64,000 nucleotides of DNA from CAWCPR01 sp963797475 (GTDB taxonomy: Bacteria; Chloroflexota; Anaerolineae; Anaerolineales; UBA4823): positions 1-64,000 of the forward strand of contig CAWCPR010000009.1 in the NCBI GenBank assembly GCA_963797475.1, read 5' to 3'. Numbering within the stretch: position 1 is the first letter of the stretch; the number at the start of each line of letters is the position of its first letter. Of this stretch, positions 10,001 to 19,870 are shown in pieces. The translations under genes were made by a program, and so were the position numbers. The notes below the pieces were generated by a model. The model did not search any database. It was given only the letters and a program-made list of their open reading frames with translations, and was not told the origin of the DNA.

Positions 10001-13000
10001 ACCCAGCCAATTGTTTTCACTTCATTCAAGGATGATTCTTATGGTGGTGACACGAACGGAGATGGGACAGCCAGCAGTCCCGCTGCGGGGGATTGGTATG
10101 GCATCCATTTGAAACAAGGCGCATCGGCCAATTTCGATTATGCAGTTGTAAGCTATGGGGGAAACAATCAGGCTTATCCGGGCAATATCTACGCTCAAGC
10201 CTCTTCATTACAAACACCACTGAACATCACATTGACCATTGACCACAGCACGATCAGCAATGGCCTGACTTCCGGGATCTATTTGTCTGGATCGAATGCA
10301 CTCCTAAGCGTCACGAACAGCACGATTGGCAGCAACCAAGGTGGGGGAATTGTTTACAACCTGAGTGACGGCTCTCCAGTATTCCGGAACCTGGTCATCC
10401 AGGATAATGGGAATATCGGGATATCCGCCGGTTTTCTGACTACCGCTGTTCTGACTGGTAATACCTTTACCGGTAACGAAGGTTACGCAGCTTGGCTTTC
10501 TTTTAGCAACGGGACGTTCACAGAAAATTCCGATAATACTGGGTCGAACAACCTTCACAACTCAATCGTGTTGTCTGGAAGCCTGGATGGCGACAGCATC
10601 CTGACCAATAACCCCACCTTGCCGTATTCCGTCGATGCCACCTTGTACGTATTCGCGGGTCATAGTCTGACAATCCAACCTGGAACCGTATTCAAAATGA
10701 ATGCCAATAACATTGGTGGCATAGAGGTAGAGGGGACCCTAACCGCCCTAGGTACAGCAACCCAGCCAATTGTTTTCACTTCATTCAAGGATGATTTTAT
10801 GGTGGTGACACGAACGGAGATGGGACAGCCAGCAGTCCCGCTGCGGGGGATTGGTATGGCATCCATTTGAAACAAGGCGCATCGGCCAATTTCGATTATG
10901 CAGTTGTAAGCTATGGGGGAAACAACCAGGCTTATCCGGGCAATATCTACGCTCAAGCCTCTTCATTACAAACACCACTGAACATCACATTGACCATTGA
11001 CCATAGCACGATCAGCAATGGCCTGACTTCCGGGATCTATTTTTTTGGATCGAATGCACTCCTTAGCGTCACGAACAGCACGATTGGCAATAATAATGAT
11101 TTCGGAATTGGCTTTTTTAGCAACTTGTCTTATGGATATGCTAGGTTTAATTACTGGGGTTCGGACGACGGACCTAGTCCATATGGTCATGGCGATGCAA
11201 TAAACACCTATCAGGATTTCGATCCTATTTGCCAGTGCAACGTAACACGTCCGGCCGTGATTTTCAGCCCCTGGCTGAATTCGAACGGCAATGTGGTAGG
11301 GCCATCCCCGCAGCTAACCAGCGATACACCTTCCAATCAAACGACTACCTGGGCCGCCGAACCCGTCAATACAACTTTCGGCAATTATGTGTATCAATAT
11401 ACAGACCTCTCAATTCCCACTCGTGGAGAGGATTTTGCCTTCCAGCGCACCTATAACTCCGCCCGCACAGATTCCGGTACTTTGGGATCAGGCTGGATTT
11501 ACAACTACCAGATTTCTGCCTCGCATACCAGCACCAACACCGTCGTCATCCAACGCGAAGATGGTCGCAAAGACCTCTACATCGACGCTGGCAGCGGTAA
11601 TTATCTCTCGCCTCCCGGGGTCTTCGACACCCTGCATTGGGTAACCGACCACTTCGAGCTGACACGCAAGGACCAGGCAGTTTACACCTTCAACTCCAAT
11701 GGGACGCTGGCCAGCCTGGCGGATCGGAACGGGAATTCGCTCACGTTTGCCTATTCAGGTGGTCTGCTTACCACGGTTACCGATCCCGCCGGGAGGCAGG
11801 TGAGCTTCTCTTATTCAGGAGGGTTGCTGACCCAAATCAGCGACCCGTTGGGACGCAGTGTGTCTTTCGGATACACCGCCGGCAGGCTGATCAGTGTGAC
11901 CGACGTCAATGGGAAGACTACCACCTACATCTATAATACTACCGGCTACCTCCAGTCCATCACCGATGCTAAGGCGCATACCTTTGTCCACAACATCTAT
12001 GACAGTCAAGGCCGGGTCGTTCAGCAGTACGATGCGCAGAACAATCTGACCACATTCAGCTATGATCCCGTTAACCGGCGAACACCCGTGACCGACGCAC
12101 GAGGCTATGTGACGATCTACCAGTACGATAGCGCATATCGCACCGTCGCCGTTACGGATCCATCGTCGCACACCGAGAGCTACGCGTATGATGCCAACAA
12201 CAACCGCACCGGCGTGACAGATAAACGGGGCTATGCGGCATCCTACAGCTACGACAGCCAGGGGAATGTCCTCTCGACGACCGATCCCATAAACGGCGTC
12301 AGCTCCTTCACCTACGATTCGATGAATGACCTGTTGACCGCCGCCGACCAAAATGGTCACACTGCATCCTACACCTACGACGCCAGCGGCAACCGGCTGA
12401 CCGCCACAGACGCCCTGAACCACACCACCACCTATACCTATTATTCCGACGCCAACCGCAAAGGACGTCTGGCGACTTCCACCGACCCGCGTGGCTATAC
12501 CACCACCTACGATTTCAACCCTCAAGGGGACCTGATCTCGGTCATCGATCCGTTGAGTAATACCGTCAGCTACACCTACGACTTGGGCGGGCGCAGGCTG
12601 ACCTTCACTGATGGGCGCAGCCACACCTGGACCTATACTTACGACGACGCCAACCGCCTGCTGACCGAGACCGATCCGCTCGGCGGCGTCACCACCAACA
12701 GCTACGATGCGGTCGGCAACCTGGCTTCCGTGATCGACCCGCTCAACCACACCACCAGCTACAGCTACACCGTCAAAGATCAACTGGCCAACGTGACCGA
12801 CCCGGCCGGCTATGTGACCGGCTACAGCTACGATGCCGTCGGCAACCGCACCGGCCAGACGGACGGCAACAACCACACCACCGCCTACGCTTATGACGCT
12901 CTCAACCGCCTGGCAGGGATAACCGACCCGCTCAACCACACCACCACCTTTGCCTATGACGCCAACGGCAATCGCACCGGGCTGACAGATCCGCTCGGGC

Positions 13001-15375
13001 ACACCACCACCTACGCTTACGATGCCCTCAACCGCCAGACCGGGGTGACCGACGCATTAGGGCACACCACCACGACGACCTACGATGGGGTGGGCAACAT
13101 CCTGAGCGTGACAGATGCCAATGGCCATGCCACTTCCTACGCTTACAATGCTGCCAACCAACTGGTACAGGTGACGGATGCCCTGAACGGCACAGTGACC
13201 TATACCTACGACCCCAGCGGCAACCGCAGCGGGATGACGGACGCCAACAACCACAGCACCACCTACAGCTATGATGCCCTCAACCGGCTTTCGAGCGTGA
13301 CCGACCCGCTCGGGAACGCCACCAGCCACACCTATGATGCCAATGGCAACCGGGTCGCCACCCTGGATGCCAACGGGGCCACCACTGCCTACAGCTACGA
13401 CCAGCTGAACCGTTTGACGAACACGAACTGTGGCCAGGCTTCCTGCAATGTGACATATACCTACGACGCGTCCAGCAACCGCCTGAGCATGGCAGATGGC
13501 GCGGGCACAACCACCTACAGCTACGACGCCCTCGACCGGCCGCTCACGATCACCTCCCCACAGGGGAACCTCAGCTACACCTACGATGCCAGGAACCGCC
13601 GGACGATGACCACGCCGGCCGGGACGGTGAGCTACACCTATGACGCCGCCGATCGCATGGCGACGGCTACGGATTGGGACAGCCAGACAACCACCTACAG
13701 CTACGACAACGCTGGCCGGCAGACCGGCATCGCCTACCCGAACGGGGTCAGCGGGACCTACACCTACGACAATGCCGACCGGCTGTTATCCATCAGCTAC
13801 AAACATGGAGCCACAAATCTGGAATCCTTCTCCTACACCCTGGACAACGCCGGCAACCGCCTGACCATGACCGATGCGGATGGCGTCACGACCTACAGCT
13901 ATGACGCCTTGAACCGCTTGACCGGGGTGAGCTACCCGAGCGGATCGCCAACGAATGTATCCTATACCTATGACCCGATGGGCAACCGCCTGACCCTTGT
14001 GCAGGATGGGGTCAGCACAAGCTACAGCTACGATGCCGCCGACCGGCTGTTGTCGACCACGACAGGCGGGAGCACAACCAGCTACACCTGGGACGACAAC
14101 GGCAACATGCTGACGAGGAGCGGCGAAACCTTTACCTGGGACAAAGCCAACCGGCTGGTGGGCTGGACGGATGGGAGTAATACCGCTGCCTACACCTATA
14201 ACGGTGACGGGGTCCGGGTGGGGAAGACGGTGAATGGAACCGCCACAACCTACCTGCAGGATCAGGCCGCCGGCTTGCCGTTGGTTTTGCGAGAGACGAC
14301 GGGTGGAATATCGGTGGATTATGTGTATGGAATGGACCTTATTACACAGATCGATGGCTCATCCCCAATCTTCTACCATGCCGATGGGTTGGGCAGCACT
14401 CGTTTATTGACGAACAATTCTGGCGCTGTTACAGATCATTACAGCTATGATGCTTTCGGAGAGACTCGATTGCGCGTAGGCTCTAACGGGCAGCCATATC
14501 TTTTCACGGGAGAACAACTTGACAGTGAAATCAGGTTAGTTTTTCTACGTGCTCGCTACTACTTCCCGGAAACAGGCAGATTTATTTCAAAAAACTCATT
14601 TGGAGGGTTTGATACAAATTCACAGAGCTTGAACAGATTTGTCTATGTTAAAAACAATCCATTGAAAGAAGTAGACCCATCAGGCAAGTTTTTTACCATA
14701 GGAGCAGCCGTAGCAGGCGCAGTAGCAGGAGCGTTCATTGGTGGTGGGGTCGATTTTATTGAACAAGTGGCCAACAATATGGCGCAAGGTCAAAATTTGC
14801 AAAGTGCTGTACAAGATGTTAAATTGAATGAGATAGGGCTACACGCCCTAGGTGGTGCAGCCGCTGGTGGATTAGCTGGTCTCACACTTGGAACATCGCT
14901 GGTTGCGCAGGTTGGTACAGGAGCGTTTACAGGTGGGGTAGGTTATGTGATCAATCAGAAAATAACAGGTGGATCAGCTACGACTGAGGGAGTCTTGAGC
15001 AGTGCTATTATCGGAGGGGCTACTGCGGGTATCATTCATGGCGTAGAGTATTTACCCGGAATGAAGGTGCCCGTATTAACGCCTCATGGAACAATAGCTT
15101 CGGGATTGTATCTAAATAGTAACGAAACCCTAGCCCATACTGTGGGTGAATTTATGTCTTTCCAATTTGCAGAAAAGTTTGCAAATAAATCACTGGAAAC
15201 ATTTGCGCAAGTATTATCGGTTCAAGGATTAGCACCCTTGCTTGAAAATTGGTTAAGAAGTAATCCAGGAAGAAATGACATCAGCCAACAATGGTATGAC
15301 TGGCAGATCTCCAACACTTGGGCCATTAGTAACGGATTTAGCAATTTAGGAACCGTGCCGAGCCAAAGCAAATAG
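7088..15375 (+). CDS. Giant secreted RHS/YD-repeat protein with beta-helix repeats, frameshifted
   Basis: About 2,760 codons. The start ATG 7088 has a strong Shine-Dalgarno and a signal peptide (LQVTLSLVLVLIFPTLAQ). Order: VYLPLL motif (7339); FPPGAV-type domain; Thr/Pro linker (7805-7985); Ig-like domain (8000-8280); right-handed beta-helix region with three near-identical 253-codon units (8660-11090); about 40 YD repeats (11400-14300); the RHS core ending YHADGLGSTRLLT ... RARYY ... NNPLKEVDPSG (to about 14690); then about 228 residues of variable tail. The tail begins with a Gly/Ala-rich hydrophobic segment (GAAVAGAVAGAFIGGG), as in polymorphic toxins. Frame breaks near 7250, 9276, 9415 and 10796 split it into four reading frames. 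In known RHS proteins the core forms a shell that encloses the C-terminal tail. Signal peptide and size suggest an exported or surface protein; target unknown. Confidence 0.85.
8660..11090 (+). repeat. Three tandem near-identical ~759-bp repeat units plus a partial fourth
   Basis: Anchoring on TACGCTCAAG, units start at 8671, 9431, 10190 and 10948, giving spacings of 760, 759 and 758 bases. A few base changes separate them, for example GCGGGTCATAG versus GTGGGTCATAG. A more diverged relative lies just before 8660. Units one and three share the same one-base loss (GATTTTATGG instead of GATTCTTATGG). The junction near 9412-9428 (CTTATCCGCAGGC) has two extra bases and looks like a hybrid of two unit ends. 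Each unit encodes 253 residues of parallel beta-helix sequence. Confidence 0.9.
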
Positions 15376-15412
15376 TAACAGAATTTCAATGAAATACAAA
15401 AGGAGTTTTCTA

Positions 15413-16369
15413 ATGAAAAGTAAGCAAATTCACTTTATTTTCGTCCCGATAATTGGGGGAATGATTCTTGTCTCCTCTATTCTCATATTACTTTCACATA
15501 ATACGATCTATGTTCAAGCAGGAAGTTCTGCATCCAATTCTATGATCACAGTGCCGCACATTGACTATGAAAGCATGCAGAATAGCATTCTTTATAGGCT
15601 AACCAACGGGGAATCAATAGTCTATCTCCCTTTAGTAATGAATAGATTGCCATTTATGGTTTTCATCCCAGCCGGCGAATTCCAGATGGGTTGTGACCCA
15701 GCCCACAATGGTAGCTATTCTTGTCCTACTAATGAGTTACCCCTGCACACGATATCCCTTGACGCTTATTACATCGATGAATACGAAGTCACCAATGCCA
15801 TGTATGCCCAGTGTGAAGCTGCCGGGATTTGCGCGCCTCCGCTTTACAACTGGTCTATCACCCACTCGCAGTATTATGGAAACCCTACCTTTGCCAACTA
15901 TCCAGTGATCTGGGTCTCATGGTACGATGCGGAAAATTATTGTACCTGGGTCGGTAAGCGTCTCCCAACAGAAGCCGAGTGGGAAAAAGCCGCCCGCGGT
16001 CCAACAACGCGTGGTTTCCCTTGGGGTGACCAAATCCCTGACTGCACACTAGCGAATTTTTTCCTCACCGACTACTGTGTCGGTGACACGTCCCAGGTAG
16101 GGAGCTACCCAGGCGGAGCTAGCCCGTCCGGCACGCTGGACATGGCCGGCAACGTGTGGGAGTGGGTTAATGACTGGTGGCAAGCGGATTACTATAACAC
16201 CTCTCCCGCCAGTAACCCACCTGGACCTTCAATAGGGACGGACAAGGTTGTACGTGGCGGTTCCTGGGGCAGCACAAGTTGGATCTTTTTGCGTACAGCC
16301 GATCGCTTCCATTACGCCCCTGATTATCAAGGTGGGGCTCACGGTTTCCGCTGTGCCACTTCTCAATAA
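15413..16369 (+). CDS. Secreted SUMF1/FGE-sulfatase-like protein
   Basis: 318 aa; ATG 15413 chosen because AGGAG lies 7 bases upstream, while the in-frame ATG at 15389 has no such site. An N-terminal TM/signal segment (FVPIIGGMILVSSILILL) is followed by VYLPLVMN at residues about 70-77. A formylglycine-generating-enzyme fold follows: FIPAGEFQMG, DEYEVTNAMYAQC, YPVIWVSWYDAENYC, RLPTEAEWEKAARG, LDMAGNVWEWVNDWW, VVRGGSWGST ... HGFRCA. The stretch after GGSWGS has no Cys where true sulfatase-activating enzymes carry catalytic cysteines, so this is probably a non-FGE member of the fold (binding or unknown role). It lies 38 bases after the RHS stop and may be co-transcribed; it does not look like an immunity gene. 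Confidence 0.85.
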   Translation: MKSKQIHFIFVPIIGGMILVSSILILLSHNTIYVQAGSSASNSMITVPHIDYESMQNSILYRLTNGESIVYLPLVMNRLPFMVFIPAGEFQMGCDPAHNGSYSCPTNELPLHTISLDAYYIDEYEVTNAMYAQCEAAGICAPPLYNWSITHSQYYGNPTFANYPVIWVSWYDAENYCTWVGKRLPTEAEWEKAARGPTTRGFPWGDQIPDCTLANFFLTDYCVGDTSQVGSYPGGASPSGTLDMAGNVWEWVNDWWQADYYNTSPASNPPGPSIGTDKVVRGGSWGSTSWIFLRTADRFHYAPDYQGGAHGFRCATSQ

Positions 16370-16372
16370 TGA

Positions 16373-16540
16373 ATGCGCCAGGAATTACCGCTTCTGCGTG
16401 CGATGGGTATCACGGTTCGAAAAACCATCGAATTTTTTATAGCCACCTTCTGTATCGAGAACGCCCACGAGCTGCTGCACAATGACCGTGACTTCGACCC
16501 ATTTAAGTCCCACCTGGGATTACAGGTTGTGCATCCGTAA
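16373..16540 (+). pseudogene. VapC (PIN-domain toxin) C-terminal remnant
   Basis: A 55-codon open frame ATG 16373 to TAA 16538-16540. It matches the C-terminal third of PIN-domain VapC toxins: GITVRKTIEFFIATFCIE, then LLHNDRDFDPFKSHLGL and VVHP. DRDF carries the last acidic metal ligands of the family. The N-terminal two thirds and any VapB antitoxin are absent, so it is a fossil. It starts 4 bases after the SUMF1-like gene. Confidence 0.75.
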
Positions 16541-16744
16541 GTTGATATTCCGATCTCGCTTGCATGATGAGCGATCTTGAGTTAGAATTTGCGTATCAGC
16601 CTCTATGGACCGGCGAGAAACCGCAATTTTCGGTCTTGAAGAGAAGGTAAGGAACCTTAACGCCACAATCAAGAAAATTAAAAAGTCAGCCAAAGATTAT
16701 TAATTTTCTTGATTAGCACATGAATATTTTCCCGGGGCGAGAGC

Positions 16745-16803
16745 GGAAGGCGACCCCCCTCCTTCCAAGCTGACATTCGCGGGTTCGAGTCCCGTCTCCC
16801 GCT
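16745..16803 (+). other. Degenerate tRNA-Gly-like 3' remnant
   Basis: The end, CGCGGGTTCGAGTCCCG followed by TCTCCCGCT, is a perfect T-arm plus acceptor 3' strand as in tRNA-Gly(TCC), and CTTCCAA precedes it like an anticodon loop. However, the D arm is missing, the anticodon stem does not pair and only about 55 bases are present. Probably a remnant left by recombination or integration, not a functional tRNA. Confidence 0.45.
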
Positions 16804-16834
16804 CTCTGTGTGCAGACATAGTTGAATATCTTCC

Positions 16835-16906
16835 GGGCCCGTAGCTCAGCGGCAGAGCGGACGGCTCATAACCGTTTGGTCGCAGGTTCGATCCCTGCCG
16901 GGCCCA
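16835..16906 (+). tRNA. tRNA-Met (CAT)
   Basis: Full cloverleaf: acceptor GGGCCCG/CGGGCCC plus discriminator A, D arm GCTC...GAGC, anticodon stem GACGG/CCGTT with loop CTCATAA (anticodon CAT), T arm GCAGG-TTCGATC-CCTGC. CCA is not encoded. The pattern suits elongator Met; a CAT isoleucine tRNA cannot be excluded by eye. Confidence 0.88.
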
Positions 16907-16913
16907 TCTGTTG

Positions 16914-16953
16914 AAGGACCTCGCAAGTTATTAAATTCGCGAAGTCCTTCTGT
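16914..16953 (+). terminator. Hairpin terminator after tRNA-Met
   Basis: GAAGGACCTCGC ... GCGAAGTCCTTC forms an approximately 11-bp imperfect stem over an AT loop, followed by TGTTT. Confidence 0.6.
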
Positions 16954-16969
16954 TTAAGGGTTTCTCTCC

Positions 16970-17100
16970 AGTGCCTCTTCCCGGCTGGCGGGGGCTTCAC
17001 TGCGCAGGATGGACCACACTTCCAGGTCGACGTATCTGCCGCGCAGGAAGGCCGCTCTCCTGCGGGTTGAACAGGCGCTAGCCGATCCCATAGCCGTCGA
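16970..17100 (-). pseudogene. GNAT acetyltransferase remnant
   Basis: Read on the minus strand, DGYGIG and RLFNPQES recall the acetyl-CoA-binding region of RimJ/RimL-type N-acetyltransferases. They run directly into FLRGRYVDLEVWSILRSE, the C-terminal end of the same family. The middle is deleted, stops interrupt the frame and no start is left. A decayed gene beside the tRNA. Confidence 0.6.
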
Positions 17101-17113
17101 AATTTTGAAAATT

Positions 17114-17147
17114 TGTGACCTTACCTGTCACACCCCTGTGGTAGAAT
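17114..17147 (+). promoter_or_regulatory. Palindromic operator and -10 box upstream of the WYL gene
   Basis: TGTGAC-CTTACCT-GTCACA (17114-17132) is a perfect 6+6 inverted repeat with a 7-base spacer. It lies where the -35 region would be, ahead of TAGAAT (17142-17147). WYL regulators commonly repress their own operon through such palindromes; that this one does so is inferred. Confidence 0.5.
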
Positions 17148-17185
17148 GATTATGGGAACAATCGTTCTATTAATTGGTGGTGTTT

Positions 17186-18181
17186 ATGTCGCGTCTGGCA
17201 AACCGCTCGGCGAGGCTGCGCCAGCTCGAAGAGCTGCTCCTGCTTTCTCCGGACGGCCTGAGCGTCGCAGAGCTCGCCTCTCAATTACTGGTAAATCGCC
17301 GCACGATCTATCGGGATATCGATTTTCTCTCCGCGCAGGGCGTCCCGCTCTGGCAGCAGGAAGGGCGCTTTGGCCTCAACCGCACGCGCTACCTGGCGAC
17401 GGTGCGCCTGTCTTACCAGGAGGCCATCGCGCTGGTGCTGGCCGGCCTGCTGCTGGCGCGCACCCTGGACGAGCGCAACCCGCACGTCATCGCCGCCTTG
17501 CGCCGCCTGGCGACCACCCTGCCGGAGCTCCCCGGCGCGCACCTGAAGCGCGCCGCCGATCGCGTCGAAGCCTACCGCAGCAACCCCGTTCAAGTTGCCG
17601 TATTAGAAACTATCGCTGAAGGATGGGGCAGCGGCCGCAAAGTCCAGATCGCATACCGGTCGCCCAGGAGCGGCGAGCTGCGCCGGCGGGTCATCGCCCC
17701 GTATGCCCTGGAACCGATGGCTTTGGGCGTCTATCTCATCTGCCACGACGATTGGGCCGGCGATATCCGCACCTTCAAGCTGGAGCGGCTGGAGAGCGCC
17801 CAATTGCTGGATGAGCCTTACACCATTCCGCCGGACTTCGACCCGGAAGCGCACCTGGCCAGCAGTTGGGGGATTATGTCCGGCGAGCAGGTGAGCGAAG
17901 TCATTTTGCGCTTCACAGCCGCGGCCAGGCCATTCGTCGCCGAACGCCAATGGCACCCCTCCCAAAATATCCAGCCCACACCTGACGGCGGCTGCCTGCT
18001 GCAAGTGCAAGTCTCCGAGCCGCTGGAAATGCAGCCCTGGATCCGCAGTTGGGGGGCGCAGGTCGAGGTCGTCGCCCCCGGCTGGCTGAGAGAGCGCATC
18101 GCCGAGGAGCTCCAGCAGGCTGCGGAACAATACCGATCCCCTGTCCTGGCGGCAGCAACCTATGAAAACAAAATCCAATAA
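17186..18181 (+). CDS. HTH-WYL-WCX transcriptional regulator
   Basis: 331 aa from ATG 17186; an upstream TTG at 17174 is open but the GGTGG at about 17175 suits the ATG. Winged helix at residues 5-60 (LRQLEELLLLSPDGLSVAELASQL, RRTIYRDIDFL). WYL domain at about 140-215 (IAYRSPRSGELRRRVIAPYALEPMALGVYLICHD) and a C-terminal WCX segment ending PGWLRERIAEELQQAAEQY. This architecture is that of BrxR/CapW-type and other ligand-sensing repressors, several of which control phage-defence operons. Its 3' end overlaps the ATPase gene by 20 bases, so the three genes form one operon and it is the likely regulator. Confidence 0.88.
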   Translation: MSRLANRSARLRQLEELLLLSPDGLSVAELASQLLVNRRTIYRDIDFLSAQGVPLWQQEGRFGLNRTRYLATVRLSYQEAIALVLAGLLLARTLDERNPHVIAALRRLATTLPELPGAHLKRAADRVEAYRSNPVQVAVLETIAEGWGSGRKVQIAYRSPRSGELRRRVIAPYALEPMALGVYLICHDDWAGDIRTFKLERLESAQLLDEPYTIPPDFDPEAHLASSWGIMSGEQVSEVILRFTAAARPFVAERQWHPSQNIQPTPDGGCLLQVQVSEPLEMQPWIRSWGAQVEVVAPGWLRERIAEELQQAAEQYRSPVLAAATYENKIQ

Positions 18182-19821
18182 CGGCGCCGAAACCGGCGAC
18201 GCCAAAACAGGCGTCGCCAAATCGAACGGCGCCCGGCTGGAGCCGCTCAACGTGCAGGTGTACCGGATCGATGGCGACCTGGTCGAGCTGCTTTTTTACC
18301 CGCGCCAGCTCGACTTGCGAGTCGGCGAGACCCTCACCTTGCTGGAGCGCGACACCGGGCGCAGCGTGATCGCCCAGGTGATCGCCTTCCGCTCGGCGTC
18401 CTATCCCAGCCTGGTGCAGGACCAGATGCTCAATCTGCTGGGTCCCGAGCGCCTGGATGCGCCCCTGCTGGAAGCCATCGGCGTCCAACTGTTCCAACCC
18501 TCGGGCACGAATGGGCGCGCCGTCGAGCTCGGGAATATCAAAGTAGCCCAGGCCAAGATCCGCAAGACGGTCCCGGCAGACACCACCCGCTGGGAACAAT
18601 GGGATGGCTGGATCCCCGCCCGGGATGCGGACATTTTCCGCACGCCAGACGAGGAAGTCTTCGCCAACGCCACGCGCGACCTGGGCCACCAACTGAAGCT
18701 GGGCTGGACGCTGGACGGCCATGATTTTCAAGTGGAGGGGCAAGACCTGGAGAAGGTGAATGTGATCACCGGCGTGAAGGGCAGCGGCAAATCCCACCTG
18801 GCGAAAGTCATCCTGCTGCAGCTTGATCGAGCACGGCGCGCCCTGCCTTGTATTCGATATCAACCGCGAGTACATCCACCTGCCCAAGGCCGAAATTGAC
18901 CCCAGCAGCGGGGAGATCATCCGCCGGGGCATCGTTCACCTGGAAGCCGGGGGAAACTTCCGCCTGGGGGTGCGCCAGTTCGGCCTGGCGCCGATGATGA
19001 CCCTGCTGCAGCGCTACGGGCTGCCGGAAGTTTCTGCCCTGTACCTGGAGAACCGCCTGGCCCGCCTGTGGGAAGAGGCCGAGGCCATGGAGCGCGAAGG
19101 CCGCAGCGTCCCGTACATGGGCCTGGAGCAGCTCATCCAGATGGCGGAGGAGAATGAATTCGGCGGGGGCTCCAGCGCCACGGTCATCAATCACGCCATC
19201 CGCTCGCGCCTGGACGCGCTCAAAAATACGCATATCTTCGCCCGCTCGGCGTCCGAGGCGGCTTCGCTGGGCAAGGCTTACCGCCAGGTGCGCGGCGGCG
19301 GGGCGTTGGTGATCGATATGTCGTCGCTGTCCAACCTGGCCCGCGAGGGCTTCGTGCAGGCCATCATCGAGCTGATCAAAGACCTGTGCCTGTGGGAGAT
19401 CGAGCACGACACCCATCGTTTTCCGTTCATCTTTTTCGAAGAAGCGCACCTGTACGTCTCACGGCGCAGCATCGACTACATCGTGACCCGCGCCCGCCAC
19501 CTGGGCATCACCAGCTTCTTCGTAACCAACATGATCCACGGGCTGGACGAAGCCGTGCTGCGCCAGGCGGACAACCTGTTCCTGCTGCGCGTCCCGTTCG
19601 AGGATGACGTGCGGCACGTCAGCCGCGGGGCCGCCACCGATTACGAGACCATGGCCGCCTTCGTACGCCGGCTGCGCCAGCGCCACGCCCTGGCGATCGG
19701 CAACGTCACCGCCCAATACCCAATGATCTTCGCCGTCGACCCGCTGGAAGGCGTGAATACCGCCGGCGAGACGCGTTACTTCTTCCGCAACCTGCTGCCG
19801 GAAAGGGTTGGGCAAACCTGA
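18162..19821 (+). CDS. HerA-like ATPase (DUF87-type), one frameshift
   Basis: About 553 codons read in two frames joined near 18815, where one base is in excess (QL then IEHGAPCLVFDINREY). The N-terminal 95 residues resemble a HAS-barrel. Walker A GVKGSGKSH lies at residues about 204-212 (18771) and Walker B FPFIFFEEAH at about 19420-19450. It is followed by TRARHLGITSFFVTN and LDEAVLRQADNLFLLR, the characteristic HerA segment (usually LDxxVxxQ...LR). HerA-family hexamers translocate DNA and pair with nucleases in end resection and in several defence systems. Sandwiched between a WYL regulator and a PD-(D/E)XK nuclease, it is best read as the motor of that module. Partner specificity is inferred. 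Confidence 0.82.
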
Positions 19822-19870
19822 GCGGCCAACAAGTAAGATTGAATAACGTTTCTTAAGAAGGGAAATCCGT

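Noticed and set aside
11815..13002. Long minus-strand open frame (395 codons) opposite the YD repeats
   Set aside because: Low-complexity shadow of the repetitive RHS coding sequence, rich in Gly/Val; the plus strand has unmistakable YD repeats.
11400..14300. Regularly spaced short repeats that could suggest a CRISPR array
   Set aside because: They are coding YD repeats with varying spacing and no conserved direct repeat; no cas1/cas2 in the window.
15413..16369. SUMF1-like gene as immunity gene for the RHS tail
   Set aside because: It is exported and has a complete FGE-type fold, unlike known small cytosolic immunity proteins.
16745..16803. Functional tRNA-Gly
   Set aside because: D arm missing and anticodon stem unpaired; only the T arm and 3' acceptor strand are intact.
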